A stretch of 64,000 nucleotides of DNA from JAIRVZ01 sp031553755 (GCA_031553755.1 JAVBKZ010000008.1:1-64000); one strand, 5' to 3'; positions 51,663 to 61,578 are shown, counted from the stretch's first letter. The notes: generated from the letters alone by a model not told the origin. Made by a program: numbers and translations.

Positions 51663-52084
51663 AAAAACTAATTTTACTATTAAAAACCGAGGGTGTCCCA
51701 AAAAGGAACTTAAAGCACACGGATTACATCATTTGATAATTTTAAATACTGCTAATTACAAGTGTATTATAAAAATGCAAAAACCTGAATATTCCGTATA
51801 TTCCGTGTATTCTGTGTGCTATTTGACTTTTTGTACACCTTCATTCAGGACGGCAAAGATAGACAAATTTAAGACCTAAATATAACGGATTTGTAAAATA
51901 TTACTATCTTTGGGATTGAAAAAGTTAAAAACCAAGAGTTTTTTCCATGTTATTTTTTTTAGTGAATTTTTAGAAACTGTTTAAAAATTTAGAATAGGGC
52001 TAAATGAGTTATATTGTAAATTTAAACAGTTACTTAATGTTTATAAATATTCACTATGTAAATCATTTGAAATCAATATTCAGG
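51663..52084. other. Divergent intergenic region with a dispersed repeat
   Basis: About 420 bases between mscS and the TPR/PD40 gene. AAAGCACACGGA (about 51713) and TCTGTGTGCT (about 51810) form loose inverted ends around tandem ATATTCCGT units (51790-51812), a dispersed-repeat type. TATCTTTG at 51905-51912 is a likely -7 box for the plus-strand operon. Confidence 0.45.
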
Positions 52085-53497
52085 ATGAAAATTAAATTAA
52101 TAATAGTTGCTTTTTTTTGTTTACCGGCAATTTTTGTTCATGCTCAAACATTAGAAGAGGCAAAAAAATTGTATCTTGCCGGACAATATGCCAAAGCGTT
52201 ACCCGCTTTCGAAAAATCTATCAAATCAGACCCTAAAAATATGTCATATAACCAATGGTATGGCAATTGTTTATTGGAAACTGGGAAATACGATCAATCG
52301 GAAAAATACCTGGTATTCGCGGCGTCTAAAAATGTACAGGAATCATTCCGTTCTCTTGGGAAACTTTATTTCATTCAATATAAATTCGCGGAATCTGAAG
52401 AAGCTTATGATAAATACATTGAATTATTACGAAAGAAAAAAGAATTGAATGAGGTCAAAACGATTGAAATATTGAAAGAAAAATCAAAAAATGCGGCGCG
52501 AATGTTGTCTCATTGCGAAGACATCCAAATTATTGACAGTACGACCGTATTAAAAAAAGATTTTCTTAAATTTTATTCCATATTAAGTAAAGAATCCGGA
52601 ACAATTACAGAGTCAAACAAACTTCCTGTTTATGAAAATCAACTGAACGACAAACGTTATTACCCCAAATTAGACGCGAAGAAAAAATACAGAATATTTT
52701 CTCAAACCAAATTACAAAATAAATGGGTAGAAGAAACGCCTGTCAATATCCTTGCCGATTCTGACGAAAACATCAATTATCCTTTTGTATTATCCGATGG
52801 AGTGACCATATATTACGCGTCTACCGGACAAGGTTCGATAGGAGGATATGATATTTTTGTTACGCGATACAATTCAAGTAGTGATTCTTATTTCAAACCC
52901 GAACAATTAGGAATGCCATTTAATTCGCCTTACAATGATTATATGATGGCTATTGATGAATATAACAATATTGGTTATTTCGCGACCGACAGGTTTCAGC
53001 CTGATGATAAGGTTATTATATATACATTTTTACCTAATCCCGAAAAAATATCTATTGAAAGCAAGGATGAAAACTACATTCGTAATAGGGCAAAAATAAC
53101 TTCGATCAAAGATTCCCAGAAAAAAGGAGTTAATTATAAATCCAAGTTATCGCAAATAAAAGAAGAACTTCAAAAAAGCGCAGAAGAAGAAAAAAAAGAA
53201 TTTGAATTTGTAATCAATGACAATATTGTTTATTATAAATTGGACGATTTCAGTAGTCACGCGGCAAAACAGTTTTTTATTCAATACCAGGATTTATCAA
53301 AACAATTGCTAATTTTGGAAAATCAATTAGAAGATAAGAGGAAAACTTACATAGAAGGTAATCAAGTGAAAAAGAAAAGCATGACGAATTCTATTCTTTC
53401 TGATGAAAAAAAATTACAGGAACTGACAAAACAATGTAATGATTTAGCCATTAAAGTCAGGAATATGGAAATTAAATATCTTAAATCAAATCAATAA
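52085..53497 (+). CDS. Secreted TPR and PD40-repeat protein
   Basis: 470 aa from the ATG at 52085. Signal peptide MKIKLIIVAFFCLPAIFVHA, TPR units (about 25-130), then WD40-like PD40 repeats (FVLSDGVTIYYASTGQGSIGG, NNIGYFATDRF) and a C-terminal coiled coil (about 395-470). The architecture recalls OmpA-associated and gliding/T9SS-related envelope proteins (the PorW/PorE-like group), but no OmpA domain is present. Exported, role uncertain. Confidence 0.7.
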   Translation: MKIKLIIVAFFCLPAIFVHAQTLEEAKKLYLAGQYAKALPAFEKSIKSDPKNMSYNQWYGNCLLETGKYDQSEKYLVFAASKNVQESFRSLGKLYFIQYKFAESEEAYDKYIELLRKKKELNEVKTIEILKEKSKNAARMLSHCEDIQIIDSTTVLKKDFLKFYSILSKESGTITESNKLPVYENQLNDKRYYPKLDAKKKYRIFSQTKLQNKWVEETPVNILADSDENINYPFVLSDGVTIYYASTGQGSIGGYDIFVTRYNSSSDSYFKPEQLGMPFNSPYNDYMMAIDEYNNIGYFATDRFQPDDKVIIYTFLPNPEKISIESKDENYIRNRAKITSIKDSQKKGVNYKSKLSQIKEELQKSAEEEKKEFEFVINDNIVYYKLDDFSSHAAKQFFIQYQDLSKQLLILENQLEDKRKTYIEGNQVKKKSMTNSILSDEKKLQELTKQCNDLAIKVRNMEIKYLKSNQ

Positions 53498-53500
53498 ATT

Positions 53501-53977
53501 ATGGATATTTTCATAACGATAATACTGCTTGCTTTAGGCATAATTTTAATATTGGCAGAAATATTCTTGTTGCCGGGAGTAACAATCGGAGCTATTGGAG
53601 GCGCTATCTTTGTTGGAGGAGGGCTTTATTACGCGTACATCAATTTAGGAGTAGCAGGTGGAAACATCGCGTTGGTTTCATCTATTATTGTATTTTTTAT
53701 AACATTCATTTGGTTGCTAAAATCAAAAGCAATCAATAAAATCGCCTTGAAAACAGATATTCAATCGACTGTAGCTGACGAAAAAGTAGTTTCTTCTATC
53801 AAATTGGGAGATGAAGGAATTACTGTATCCCGCTTAAATCCGATAGGAAAGGTTAAAATCAAAGGCTTGGTTGTGGAAGCTAAATCATTAGGTGATTTTA
53901 TAGATGAAGGCACTGAAATCGAAGTATTAAAAGTATACCCTACACAAATAGTCGTTAAAAAAAATGGCGAAAAATAA
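53501..53977 (+). CDS. nfeD: NfeD-family membrane protein
   Basis: A 158-aa protein. Two to three membrane segments (about 5-75; LILAEIFLLPGVTIGAIGGAIF) and a C-terminal OB-fold (GDEGITVSRLNPIGKVKIKG). NfeD proteins pair with flotillins in membrane microdomains, and the flotillin gene follows 24 bases later. Confidence 0.93.
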   Translation: MDIFITIILLALGIILILAEIFLLPGVTIGAIGGAIFVGGGLYYAYINLGVAGGNIALVSSIIVFFITFIWLLKSKAINKIALKTDIQSTVADEKVVSSIKLGDEGITVSRLNPIGKVKIKGLVVEAKSLGDFIDEGTEIEVLKVYPTQIVVKKNGEK

Positions 53978-54001
53978 TTTTTCAATTCTTAATTAATTTA
54001 T

Positions 54002-54991
54002 ATGGATCCTATTTTTTTAGTAATTTTAGTAGTAGCGGCGATTATTCTGCTGTCTATTTTTTTCTATTATGTGCCGTTTGTCCTTTGGATATCCGCTAAA
54101 GCATCGGGAGTTAATATTTCCCTAGTACAGTTGTTCTTAATGAGATTAAGGAAAGTTCCACCTCCCGTTATTGTTAACGCGATGATTGAAGCGCATAAGG
54201 CAGGTATAAAAACGATTACCAGAGATCAATTGGAAGCTCACTATTTGGCAGGAGGCCATGTAGAAAGAGTTGTTCACGCGTTGGTTTCGGCAGAAAAAGC
54301 GAATATCGATTTAACTTTCCAAATGGCTACCGCCATTGATTTGGCGGGGCGAGATGTATTTCAGGCCGTACAAATGTCGGTAAATCCAAAAGTAATTGAT
54401 ACGCCTCCTGTTGCCGCGGTATCAAAAGATGGTATTCAATTAATTGCGAAAGCTCGTGTTACAGTTCGCGCCAGTATCAAACAATTGGTTGGAGGAGCAG
54501 GAGAAGAAACCGTTTTAGCTCGTGTTGGAGAAGGTATTGTATCATCAATCGGTTCGGCCGAAAGTCATAAATCGGTGTTGGAAAATCCGGATTCCATTTC
54601 CAAGTTGGTATTGAGAAAAGGATTAGATGCCGGAACCGCCTTTGAAATTCTTTCGATTGACATTGCCGACATCGATATAGGTAAAAATATCGGAGCTGTA
54701 CTACAGATGGATCAGGCTCAAGCCGATAAAAATATTGCTCAGGCTCGCGCTGAAGAGCGCCGCGCTATGGCTGTCGCCTTAGAGCAGGAAATGAAAGCGA
54801 AAGCGCAAGAGGCTCGCGCAAGAGTTATTGAAGCCGAAGCTGAAGTTCCAAGGGCGATGGCTGAAGCTTTCCGTTCGGGAAACTTAGGTATCATGGATTA
54901 TTATAAAATGAAAAATATCCAAGCTGACACCGAAATGAGAGAGAATATCGCTAAACCAAGCGCTCCGACATCTAAACCGTTGAAAGACTAA
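54002..54991 (+). CDS. floA: Flotillin-like protein FloA
   Basis: A 329-aa protein. N-terminal membrane hairpin (about 4-28), an SPFH-like domain with VPPPVIVNAMIEAHKAGI, and a C-terminal Ala/Glu-rich coiled coil (about 235-290). It assembles membrane rafts. Co-transcribed with nfeD. Confidence 0.96.
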   Translation: MDPIFLVILVVAAIILLSIFFYYVPFVLWISAKASGVNISLVQLFLMRLRKVPPPVIVNAMIEAHKAGIKTITRDQLEAHYLAGGHVERVVHALVSAEKANIDLTFQMATAIDLAGRDVFQAVQMSVNPKVIDTPPVAAVSKDGIQLIAKARVTVRASIKQLVGGAGEETVLARVGEGIVSSIGSAESHKSVLENPDSISKLVLRKGLDAGTAFEILSIDIADIDIGKNIGAVLQMDQAQADKNIAQARAEERRAMAVALEQEMKAKAQEARARVIEAEAEVPRAMAEAFRSGNLGIMDYYKMKNIQADTEMRENIAKPSAPTSKPLKD

Positions 54992-54998
54992 AAATTAG

Positions 54999-55061
54999 TT
55001 GACAGTTGATAACTGACAATTGACAATTAATTTGGATATTGACAGAATTATCAACTGTCAA
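54999..55061. repeat. Inverted repeat between floA and the phosphorylase gene
   Basis: TTGACAGTTGATAA (54999-55012) and TTATCAACTGTCAA (55048-55061) are perfect 14-bp inverted repeats, surrounded by AATTGACAATT units. A typical low-complexity palindromic intergenic repeat. Confidence 0.65.
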
Positions 55062-55079
55062 TTGTCAACTATCAATTAT

Positions 55080-55946
55080 ATGAGAATTATTCTCCCAGAC
55101 GAATTGCCGATAAATCAAGATGGTTCAGTATTTCATTTACATTTGAAACCGGAACAATTGGCAGGCAAAATAATTATGATGGGCGATCCGGGAAGAGTTC
55201 CTGTGGTCGCTTCTTATTTTGATGCAATTGAATTTGACCAACAAAATCGGGAATTCCGTGCTATTACCGGAAATTACAAAGGAAAAAGAATTACAGCGTT
55301 ATCTCATGGAATCGGTTGTGACAATATTGATATTGTTGTTACAGAGTTAGATACTTTGGCAAACATCAACCTGAAAACAAGAACCGTAAATCAGGAATTC
55401 AAACAATTGACAATGGTTAGAATCGGTACGTCAGGTGGAATACAACCTTTTTGTCCGATAGGTTCTTTCGTTGTTTCTCAAATAACAATGGGTATGGACG
55501 GATTAATTTATTTCTATAAATCCGGACAAGAAGTTTGCAATGAAATTTTATCAGATAAATTTTCCGCGCATACTTCATGGAATAAAAATTTGGCAAAGCC
55601 TTATTTTGTCTGTTCTGACAATGAATTAGTCGATAAGATAGGATTTGACATGATTAAAGGTATTACTTGCTCAGCAAGTGGCTTTTATGGTCCTCAAGGA
55701 CGTTTTGTCCGTTTAGGATTAAATAATCCCGAACAAAACGGTTTAATGGAGTCATTTGAATATGAGGGGTTGAAAATTACAAATTATGAAATGGAAAGCG
55801 CCGCTTTGGCCGGATTATCAGCAATAATGAAACACAAAGCCATGACAGTTTGCTTAATTGTAGCTAATCGTCATTCGAATGAAATGAATACTAATTATAA
55901 AGGTTCGTTTGATGAACTGATTGAGAAAGTATTGGATAGAATATGA
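55080..55946 (+). CDS. Uridine phosphorylase-like nucleoside phosphorylase
   Basis: 288 aa from the ATG at 55080; an upstream in-frame start would lie in the repeat. Phosphate-binding MMGDPGRVP and IGTSGGIQ, and the NYEMESAAL motif of nucleoside phosphorylase family 1. Salvages nucleosides, probably uridine. Overlapped by the long version of the rlmH frame. Confidence 0.85.
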   Translation: MRIILPDELPINQDGSVFHLHLKPEQLAGKIIMMGDPGRVPVVASYFDAIEFDQQNREFRAITGNYKGKRITALSHGIGCDNIDIVVTELDTLANINLKTRTVNQEFKQLTMVRIGTSGGIQPFCPIGSFVVSQITMGMDGLIYFYKSGQEVCNEILSDKFSAHTSWNKNLAKPYFVCSDNELVDKIGFDMIKGITCSASGFYGPQGRFVRLGLNNPEQNGLMESFEYEGLKITNYEMESAALAGLSAIMKHKAMTVCLIVANRHSNEMNTNYKGSFDELIEKVLDRI

Positions 55947-56004
55947 TACTTCAATATTGCAAAAAGGAACGTATACCAGTTTTCAGCGCGAAATTTATCA
56001 TAAG

Positions 56005-56478
56005 ATGAAGATTCAACTTTTGGTTATCGGAAAAACCGATCAAAATTTTGTTCAAAAAGGATTTGATGAATTTTATAATCGGTTGAAACATTATGTACCT
56101 TTTGAATTTGAAATAATTCCGGATATAAAAAACACAAAAAATCTAACTCAGGAACAACAAAAAGAAAAAGAAGGAGAATTAATTCTTAAAAATATTCAGC
56201 GAGGAGATATTCTTGTTTTGTTAGACGAAAAGGGAAAAGAATTCACTTCTATGCAATTTGCCAATTATATAGAAAAGAAAACTCATGTAGCGAATAAACG
56301 GTTGATATTCGTAATCGGAGGACCTTATGGATTTTCCCGTAAAGTATATGACGTGGCTTTCGAAAAAATATCACTTTCAAAAATGACTTTTTCGCATCAA
56401 TTGATTCGACTTGTTTTTGTTGAACAACTTTATAGGGCAATGACTATTTTAAATAACGAACCTTATCATCACGAGTGA
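56005..56478 (+). CDS. rlmH: 23S rRNA pseudouridine-1915 methyltransferase
   Basis: 157 aa from the ATG at 56005 (MKIQLLVIGKTDQNFV), the usual length. SPOUT fold with the knot motifs LVLLDEKGKEFTS, FVIGGPYGFS and SKMTFSHQLIRLVFVEQLYRA. Acts on 70S ribosomes. Confidence 0.96.
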   Translation: MKIQLLVIGKTDQNFVQKGFDEFYNRLKHYVPFEFEIIPDIKNTKNLTQEQQKEKEGELILKNIQRGDILVLLDEKGKEFTSMQFANYIEKKTHVANKRLIFVIGGPYGFSRKVYDVAFEKISLSKMTFSHQLIRLVFVEQLYRAMTILNNEPYHHE

Positions 56479-56522
56479 TAAATGCATGATTATAAGATTA
56501 ATAAAATAAAAATAACTCACGT

Positions 56523-57005
56523 ATGAAAACAAAAATTTTATTTGTTTGCCTCGGTAATATATGCCGTTCGCCATCCGCCGAAGGAATCATGAAAAAAATA
56601 ATCAAGGAAAAAGGAGTAGAAGATAGATTTTTTATTGATTCGGCCGGTATTCTCGATTATCATGAAGGGGAATTACCTGATCATAGAATGCGCGATCACG
56701 CGGCACAAAGAGGATATATACTTGATTCGCATTCACGTCCGGTAAAATACAACGATTTTTTTGATTTTGATTTAATTATCGGAATGGATGATCAGAATAT
56801 TATCAATTTGCGACAAAAAGCTCCGGATGTAGAATCGTCACGAAAAATTAGAAAAATGACAGATTTTTGTCAAAATCATAACTTAGACTATGTACCGGAT
56901 CCATATTATGGAGGGGCGAAAGGTTTTGAATTAGTACTTGACTTATTGGAAGACTCTTGTAAAGGATTATTAGATTATTGTTTGAAAGGGCAAGAGAGTA
57001 TCTGA
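56523..57005 (+). CDS. Low-molecular-weight protein tyrosine phosphatase
   Basis: A 160-aa enzyme. CX5R loop CLGNICRSPSAEG with C9 and R15; acid residues in VPDPYYGG near the C terminus. Full length. Dephosphorylates tyrosine or possibly arginine phosphate; substrates unknown. Confidence 0.95.
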   Translation: MKTKILFVCLGNICRSPSAEGIMKKIIKEKGVEDRFFIDSAGILDYHEGELPDHRMRDHAAQRGYILDSHSRPVKYNDFFDFDLIIGMDDQNIINLRQKAPDVESSRKIRKMTDFCQNHNLDYVPDPYYGGAKGFELVLDLLEDSCKGLLDYCLKGQESI

Positions 57006-57018
57006 AAAAGATATTTTC

Positions 57019-57900
57019 TTAAGAGAAAAAATTTCCTAACTCTTCTCCTTTGACATACCCATTAGCGATCGCGAAAAAAGTCAATCCGCTTACGGTTTTA
57101 ATTCCTAATTTAGATGTTATATTTTTACGGTGTGTCAGTACAGTATTTAAACTGATATTTAATTTATCCGCGATTTCTTTGTTGATACATCCTTGCGCAA
57201 CCAGTTTCAACACATCAATTTCACGAAGAGACAATTCCGTATCGTTATTAATATCCCTGACCTCTTGATCTTTAAATGCCAATAAATCAAAATTAGGATC
57301 ATTCAACATGGAAACCATTGGTTTTAATATTTTGTTGCGTATCCGGTTGTGCATCCTGATATCTTTTTCCAAACCTGAAATGGCAAAAATAACCGCGTAA
57401 CAAAGGTTGTCATTGAAATTACCTTTGAGATGTTTGATTAATATTAATTTAAGGTCGTATAATATTTCTTCCGTTTGATTATCATCCAAACCTCCGGTTT
57501 CTATCCTATTGACTAAAACAGTTTTAAATTCCAAAAATATATTACGGATTAATCCCCATTGATTGTTTTTAGGATCACTGATAGCAATGAAAGCGTTCAG
57601 ATGTTTTTCGATATTCGGAAGCATCGCGTGTAAATAATACATGTCGGTTTGCTTTAAATATTCTACAATCTGGCTAATCGAAAATTTTTGTAATTTTTTC
57701 TCAGGAAAATATGTTTCGTCTAAGAAAGTATTAATTATCACGAGAAAAAAATCTGAATTTATTCCATGATTCAGGCAAATATCCCTGATTGAGATATCCG
57801 ACAATCCTAACCTGATTCCAAACCTATTTATAACCGGAATTAGCTCGCAGTAGTTTTCCACTACATCGCTAAGAATCATATTTTCTGTAATAAAAGACAT
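57019..57900 (-). CDS. RIC-like/hemerythrin-like domain fused to a LuxR HTH
   Basis: A 293-aa protein. Residues 1-55 resemble the ScdA/YtfE N-terminal domain (MILSDVVENYCELIPVINRF). About 80-200 is a helical hemerythrin-like bundle with His and Glu candidates (YYLHAMLPNIEKHL). About 225-285 is a LuxR-type HTH (LSLREIDVLKLVAQGCINKEIADKL). RIC proteins respond to oxygen or nitric oxide at di-iron centres, so this is likely a redox-sensing regulator. Targets unknown. Confidence 0.75.
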   Translation of the reverse strand: MSFITENMILSDVVENYCELIPVINRFGIRLGLSDISIRDICLNHGINSDFFLVIINTFLDETYFPEKKLQKFSISQIVEYLKQTDMYYLHAMLPNIEKHLNAFIAISDPKNNQWGLIRNIFLEFKTVLVNRIETGGLDDNQTEEILYDLKLILIKHLKGNFNDNLCYAVIFAISGLEKDIRMHNRIRNKILKPMVSMLNDPNFDLLAFKDQEVRDINNDTELSLREIDVLKLVAQGCINKEIADKLNISLNTVLTHRKNITSKLGIKTVSGLTFFAIANGYVKGEELGNFFS

Positions 57901-57947
57901 ATTTATAAATTAAGGGAATGAAAAAATTAGAGGATACGCGTTTTTTA

Positions 57948-58832
57948 TTAATCAATAAACCGTTTTGATAAATCACCGAACGCGTCAATTCTCCTGTCTC
58001 GCAGGAAAGGCCACCAACGACGGACATTTTCCGAACGTTCCATATTTATCTCTGTAACAATACATTCTTCTTTATTAGTAGATGCTTCAGCCAAAATTTC
58101 ACCTTGAGGTCCGGCAACGAAACTACTTCCCCAAAAAGCGATTCCATTGGTTTGTGCGGATGGATCGGATTCATATCCGGTACGGTTTACTGAAATGACA
58201 TGAAGTCCATTGGCAACCGCATGCGCCCGTTGTGAGATGACCCACGCATTTCGTTGACGTTCTTTTTCGTCTTCCGTATCGGAAGATTCCCAACCTATTG
58301 CCGTAGGATAAATCAAGATTTCAGCTCCTGCTAATGCCATCAAGCGGGCAGCTTCGGGATACCATTGGTCCCAACAAACCAAAACTCCTAATTTACCCAA
58401 AGATGTTTCAATTGGTTTGAAACCTAAATCTCCCGGTGTAAAATAAAATTTTTCGTAATAAGCCGGATCATCCGGAATATGCATTTTGCGGTATTTTCCA
58501 GCGATTGTTCCATCTTTTTCAATCACAACCGCAGTATTATGATATAATCCGGGAGCGCGTTTTTCAAATAATGATAGAACCAATACGATGTTTAATTCTT
58601 TAGCCAAAGCGCCAAATAATTCAGTACTTGATCCAGGAATTGTTTCGGACAAATCAAATAACTGGGTATTTTCTGTCTGGCAAAAATACAATCCGTTGTG
58701 TAATTCCTGTAAGACAACCAATTGTGCGCCTTGTGACGCGCAATTACGGATATTTTGTTTTAGTTTTTCGATATTATTTTGAATATCGGCGGAATTACTT
58801 TGTTGAATTAATCCTATTTTAATTGTATTCAT
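57948..58832 (-). CDS. aguB: N-carbamoylputrescine amidase
   Basis: A 294-aa nitrilase-superfamily enzyme giving putrescine from N-carbamoylputrescine. Catalytic triad Glu in QELHNGLYF (E43), Lys in YRKMHIPDD and Cys in VLVCWDQWYPEAA; the WYPEAARL and RRWWPFLRDRRID segments are typical. Works with aguA, but a TA-like pair lies between them. Confidence 0.94.
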   Translation of the reverse strand: MNTIKIGLIQQSNSADIQNNIEKLKQNIRNCASQGAQLVVLQELHNGLYFCQTENTQLFDLSETIPGSSTELFGALAKELNIVLVLSLFEKRAPGLYHNTAVVIEKDGTIAGKYRKMHIPDDPAYYEKFYFTPGDLGFKPIETSLGKLGVLVCWDQWYPEAARLMALAGAEILIYPTAIGWESSDTEDEKERQRNAWVISQRAHAVANGLHVISVNRTGYESDPSAQTNGIAFWGSSFVAGPQGEILAEASTNKEECIVTEINMERSENVRRWWPFLRDRRIDAFGDLSKRFID

Positions 58833-58838
58833 TTATCT

Positions 58839-59150
58839 TTATTTGACTAATTTCAGATTTACCATGTAGTAAACAATCACATTGTTTTTATCAAATTGCT
58901 TATAAGCAAATCCCCATTGAGTTTTACTTTTTAAATCTTTATACACATACAAAAGACAATCAATATCCTTTCCTAATACTTTATATGGTGATTTTCTATG
59001 ATTTATAATTCCTCCAAGATTAGAGTTTATTGATTGTATCATCAAATTTTTCTTTTCAAAAGCTCTTTTTTGAGATGTTATTCCCTCATTAGTAAGATAA
59101 TCAACATAATTATCTATAATTTCCAAGACATTGGGTTTTATTAATATCAT
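58839..59150 (-). CDS. Putative RelE/ParE-like toxin
   Basis: A 103-aa protein with a beta-rich C-terminal half (YKVLGKDIDCLLYVYKD, NVIVYYMVNLKLVK) in the size range of RelE/ParE toxins. Its start overlaps the upstream small gene by four bases (ATGA), as in TA modules. Identity is based on size, coupling and rough fold. Confidence 0.45.
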   Translation of the reverse strand: MILIKPNVLEIIDNYVDYLTNEGITSQKRAFEKKNLMIQSINSNLGGIINHRKSPYKVLGKDIDCLLYVYKDLKSKTQWGFAYKQFDKNNVIVYYMVNLKLVK

Positions 59151-59341
59151 GGATTTGGTATTAATCTTTTTATTGCTTCATCTATTTTTTTTGAAAATTG
59201 TTCAAGAGTTATGCAACCTCTTGCTTCCTCTACAAAACTCATTTGAGGTTTCAAGGAAACAGCTTCTTCACACACTGTTTGTGGAATATTAGTTAAATAT
59301 TCCAATTCTTCTTCTGTAATAAAAATTTCTTCGATTTTCAT
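59147..59341 (-). CDS. Putative antitoxin
   Basis: A 64-aa acidic protein (ITEEELEYLTNIPQTV; QFSKKIDEAIKRL), coupled by a four-base overlap to the toxin-like gene. No DNA-binding motif is obvious. The pair interrupts the aguA-aguB block. Confidence 0.45.
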   Translation of the reverse strand: MKIEEIFITEEELEYLTNIPQTVCEEAVSLKPQMSFVEEARGCITLEQFSKKIDEAIKRLIPNP

Positions 59342-59401
59342 ATTTTTTTAGTTTTGATATAATTCAAGATTTAATATTTGATGTTTATATTATATAATAA
59401 T

Positions 59402-60430
59402 TTATAAAAATCCTTCCGGAAACTGCATCGTTATACAATGCAGAGATCCATGCTGTTTTATTAACGGCAAACAATTTATTCCGATGATTTCTCTGCCGGG
59501 AAAAGCCATTTGAAGTTGTTGTTTTGCTATTTCATCTTTGGGAGAATTATATGTCGGAACTAAAACCGCCTTGTTGATAATCAGAAAATTGGCGTAAGTC
59601 GCAGGCAATCTTTCATTATCACAATATACGGCATCGGCCATTGGCAACGAAATTAAACGGTATGGATTTCCTTCGATCGTTTTGAATTTTTTCAATTCTT
59701 CTTCCATTTTAGACAAAGTTTCGAAATGTTCATCTTCTTTATCTTCGCATTTCACATAAGCGATAGTTTCAGCATTGCAAAAGCGAGCTAATGTATCAAT
59801 ATGGCTATCTGTATCATCTCCGGCTAAATAACCATGATTCAACCACAAGATACGTTCTACTCCGAAAATCATTTTCAGATATTCACCGATTTCATATTTA
59901 TCTTTATATTCGTTTCTGTTTTCAGAGAGTAAACATTCCGTTGTAGTAAGGATAGTTCCACACCCATCAGATTCGATACTTCCTCCTTCCAATATGCAAT
60001 GTAACATACTTTGATAATTTACATCGGAAGAAAATGTATTTGAAGCATATAATTTTTTTGTAATCTGATTGTCGAAATTCGCCGCGAATTTCATTCCCCA
60101 ACCATTGAATGTGAAATCACAAATAAACGAGTGTCCGTTTGCCAAAACAGAAATCGGTCCATGGTCGCGTGCCCAAGTGTCGTTTATTTCCATTTCCCTG
60201 AAAATAATTTGATTATAATCTATATCTTTCAGGTGTTCTTTTACTTCGTCAATATTCCGGCATACTATCAGTAGGTTTTCCCTTTTGACTATTTCTTTTG
60301 CTATAGCTACATAACATGGAATAACTTCCTCTATAATATTTTTCCAATCAGTATCTTCATGAGGCCATGTAAGCATGACTCCACTTTGTGGCGCCCACTC
60401 GGCAGGAAATATAATTTGATTTTGTATCAT
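59402..60430 (-). CDS. aguA: Agmatine deiminase
   Basis: A 342-aa guanidino-group-modifying enzyme making N-carbamoylputrescine from agmatine. Conserved NDTWARDHGP, LEGGSIESDG, H in HIDTLARF, and the catalytic C332 in GSLHCITMQ. With aguB it forms the agmatine-to-putrescine route. Confidence 0.96.
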   Translation of the reverse strand: MIQNQIIFPAEWAPQSGVMLTWPHEDTDWKNIIEEVIPCYVAIAKEIVKRENLLIVCRNIDEVKEHLKDIDYNQIIFREMEINDTWARDHGPISVLANGHSFICDFTFNGWGMKFAANFDNQITKKLYASNTFSSDVNYQSMLHCILEGGSIESDGCGTILTTTECLLSENRNEYKDKYEIGEYLKMIFGVERILWLNHGYLAGDDTDSHIDTLARFCNAETIAYVKCEDKEDEHFETLSKMEEELKKFKTIEGNPYRLISLPMADAVYCDNERLPATYANFLIINKAVLVPTYNSPKDEIAKQQLQMAFPGREIIGINCLPLIKQHGSLHCITMQFPEGFL

Positions 60431-60438
60431 AAGTATTT

Positions 60439-61551
60439 TTAAGATAAAGACATATTTTTGATTTCTTGCTCTATAATATTGACTAAAGTCTCTTTGGATG
60501 GAAGTTCCAATAAATATTTTGAAACAAATAACTGATTATCCATCGCACCTTTGGCATATTCGACTAATGTATTATTCTTTCCGGTAACTAACAAAATACC
60601 AACAGGAGGATTATCTCCTTTATTCATCTCTTTTCGTTTATAATGCTCAAGATAAACATTCAATTGACCTATATATTCATGTTTGAATTCATCGACTTTT
60701 ATCTCAACTAAAATATGACAATGTAAAACTCGATGATAAAAAACCAAGTCGATAAAGAAATATTCATCTTCAATAAGGATTCTTTTTTGCCTGGCTTCAA
60801 AACAAAAACCATGACCTAATTCCAATAAAAACTGTTGAATATTATCCATTAAAGCTTGTTCCAATGTCGACTCTTCAATTATTTCTTTAGTATTCAGACC
60901 CAAAAAATCAAATGTAAATGGAGATTTTATAACATCACTGATTACTATTTGTTCTGATTTAGATTGTTCTTTATATCGTAATTTTTCCGGATTTTGACTA
61001 AGTCCAGCCCTTTCAAAAAATAAAGTATTTATTTGTCTCTTCAATTCTCTGACACTCCAAATTCCTTTTATACTTTCAACTTCGTAAAAACTTCGTTTTA
61101 ACGGATCGTCTACTTTGATTAGTTCTGAAAAGTGAGAAAATGACAAATTAGTTATTAATTTAATCGGATTTATAGTTGTAATATTAGCGATGTTATCGTT
61201 TGACAAAACAAATTCTTGTGACAGTGTCCCAAGAATATTTTTAGGAAGTTGCAACGATTCTTGTGACAATGTTCCAAGAATCTGAGGATAAACTTTATAA
61301 AATTGCCGACATCTGGACAATTCTGCTGCTGTTAATCCTTTGATGCCTTTATTTTTAATATCAAAAGCTATTTTCTCTAATAAATGTTCTCCATATTTTG
61401 CCCGATCTTCTCCTAACTGTTCATAGTTAACGATGTAATACCCTGTTATCCAATTTCTTATAGACAAACCAATATTAATGGCTCTTATGGCATATTGCTG
61501 TAATGAGTCATGAGTGTTTAATATCAGTTTTGTCAACTCTTCAAATATCAT
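60439..61551 (-). CDS. YhcG/DUF1016-family PDDEXK nuclease-like protein
   Basis: A 370-aa protein. The N-terminal DUF1016 domain has LSRCRQFYKVYPQIL. The C-terminal PDDEXK core has D in YFFIDLVFYHR and ExK in ILVEIKVDEFK. Family members often travel with restriction-modification or toxin genes, here only with the TA-like pair nearby. A short internal duplication repeats ILGTLSQE near residues 100-120. Confidence 0.85.
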   Translation of the reverse strand: MIFEELTKLILNTHDSLQQYAIRAINIGLSIRNWITGYYIVNYEQLGEDRAKYGEHLLEKIAFDIKNKGIKGLTAAELSRCRQFYKVYPQILGTLSQESLQLPKNILGTLSQEFVLSNDNIANITTINPIKLITNLSFSHFSELIKVDDPLKRSFYEVESIKGIWSVRELKRQINTLFFERAGLSQNPEKLRYKEQSKSEQIVISDVIKSPFTFDFLGLNTKEIIEESTLEQALMDNIQQFLLELGHGFCFEARQKRILIEDEYFFIDLVFYHRVLHCHILVEIKVDEFKHEYIGQLNVYLEHYKRKEMNKGDNPPVGILLVTGKNNTLVEYAKGAMDNQLFVSKYLLELPSKETLVNIIEQEIKNMSLS

Positions 61552-61578
61552 TATTTTTCAATTAACCTTAACTTATTA

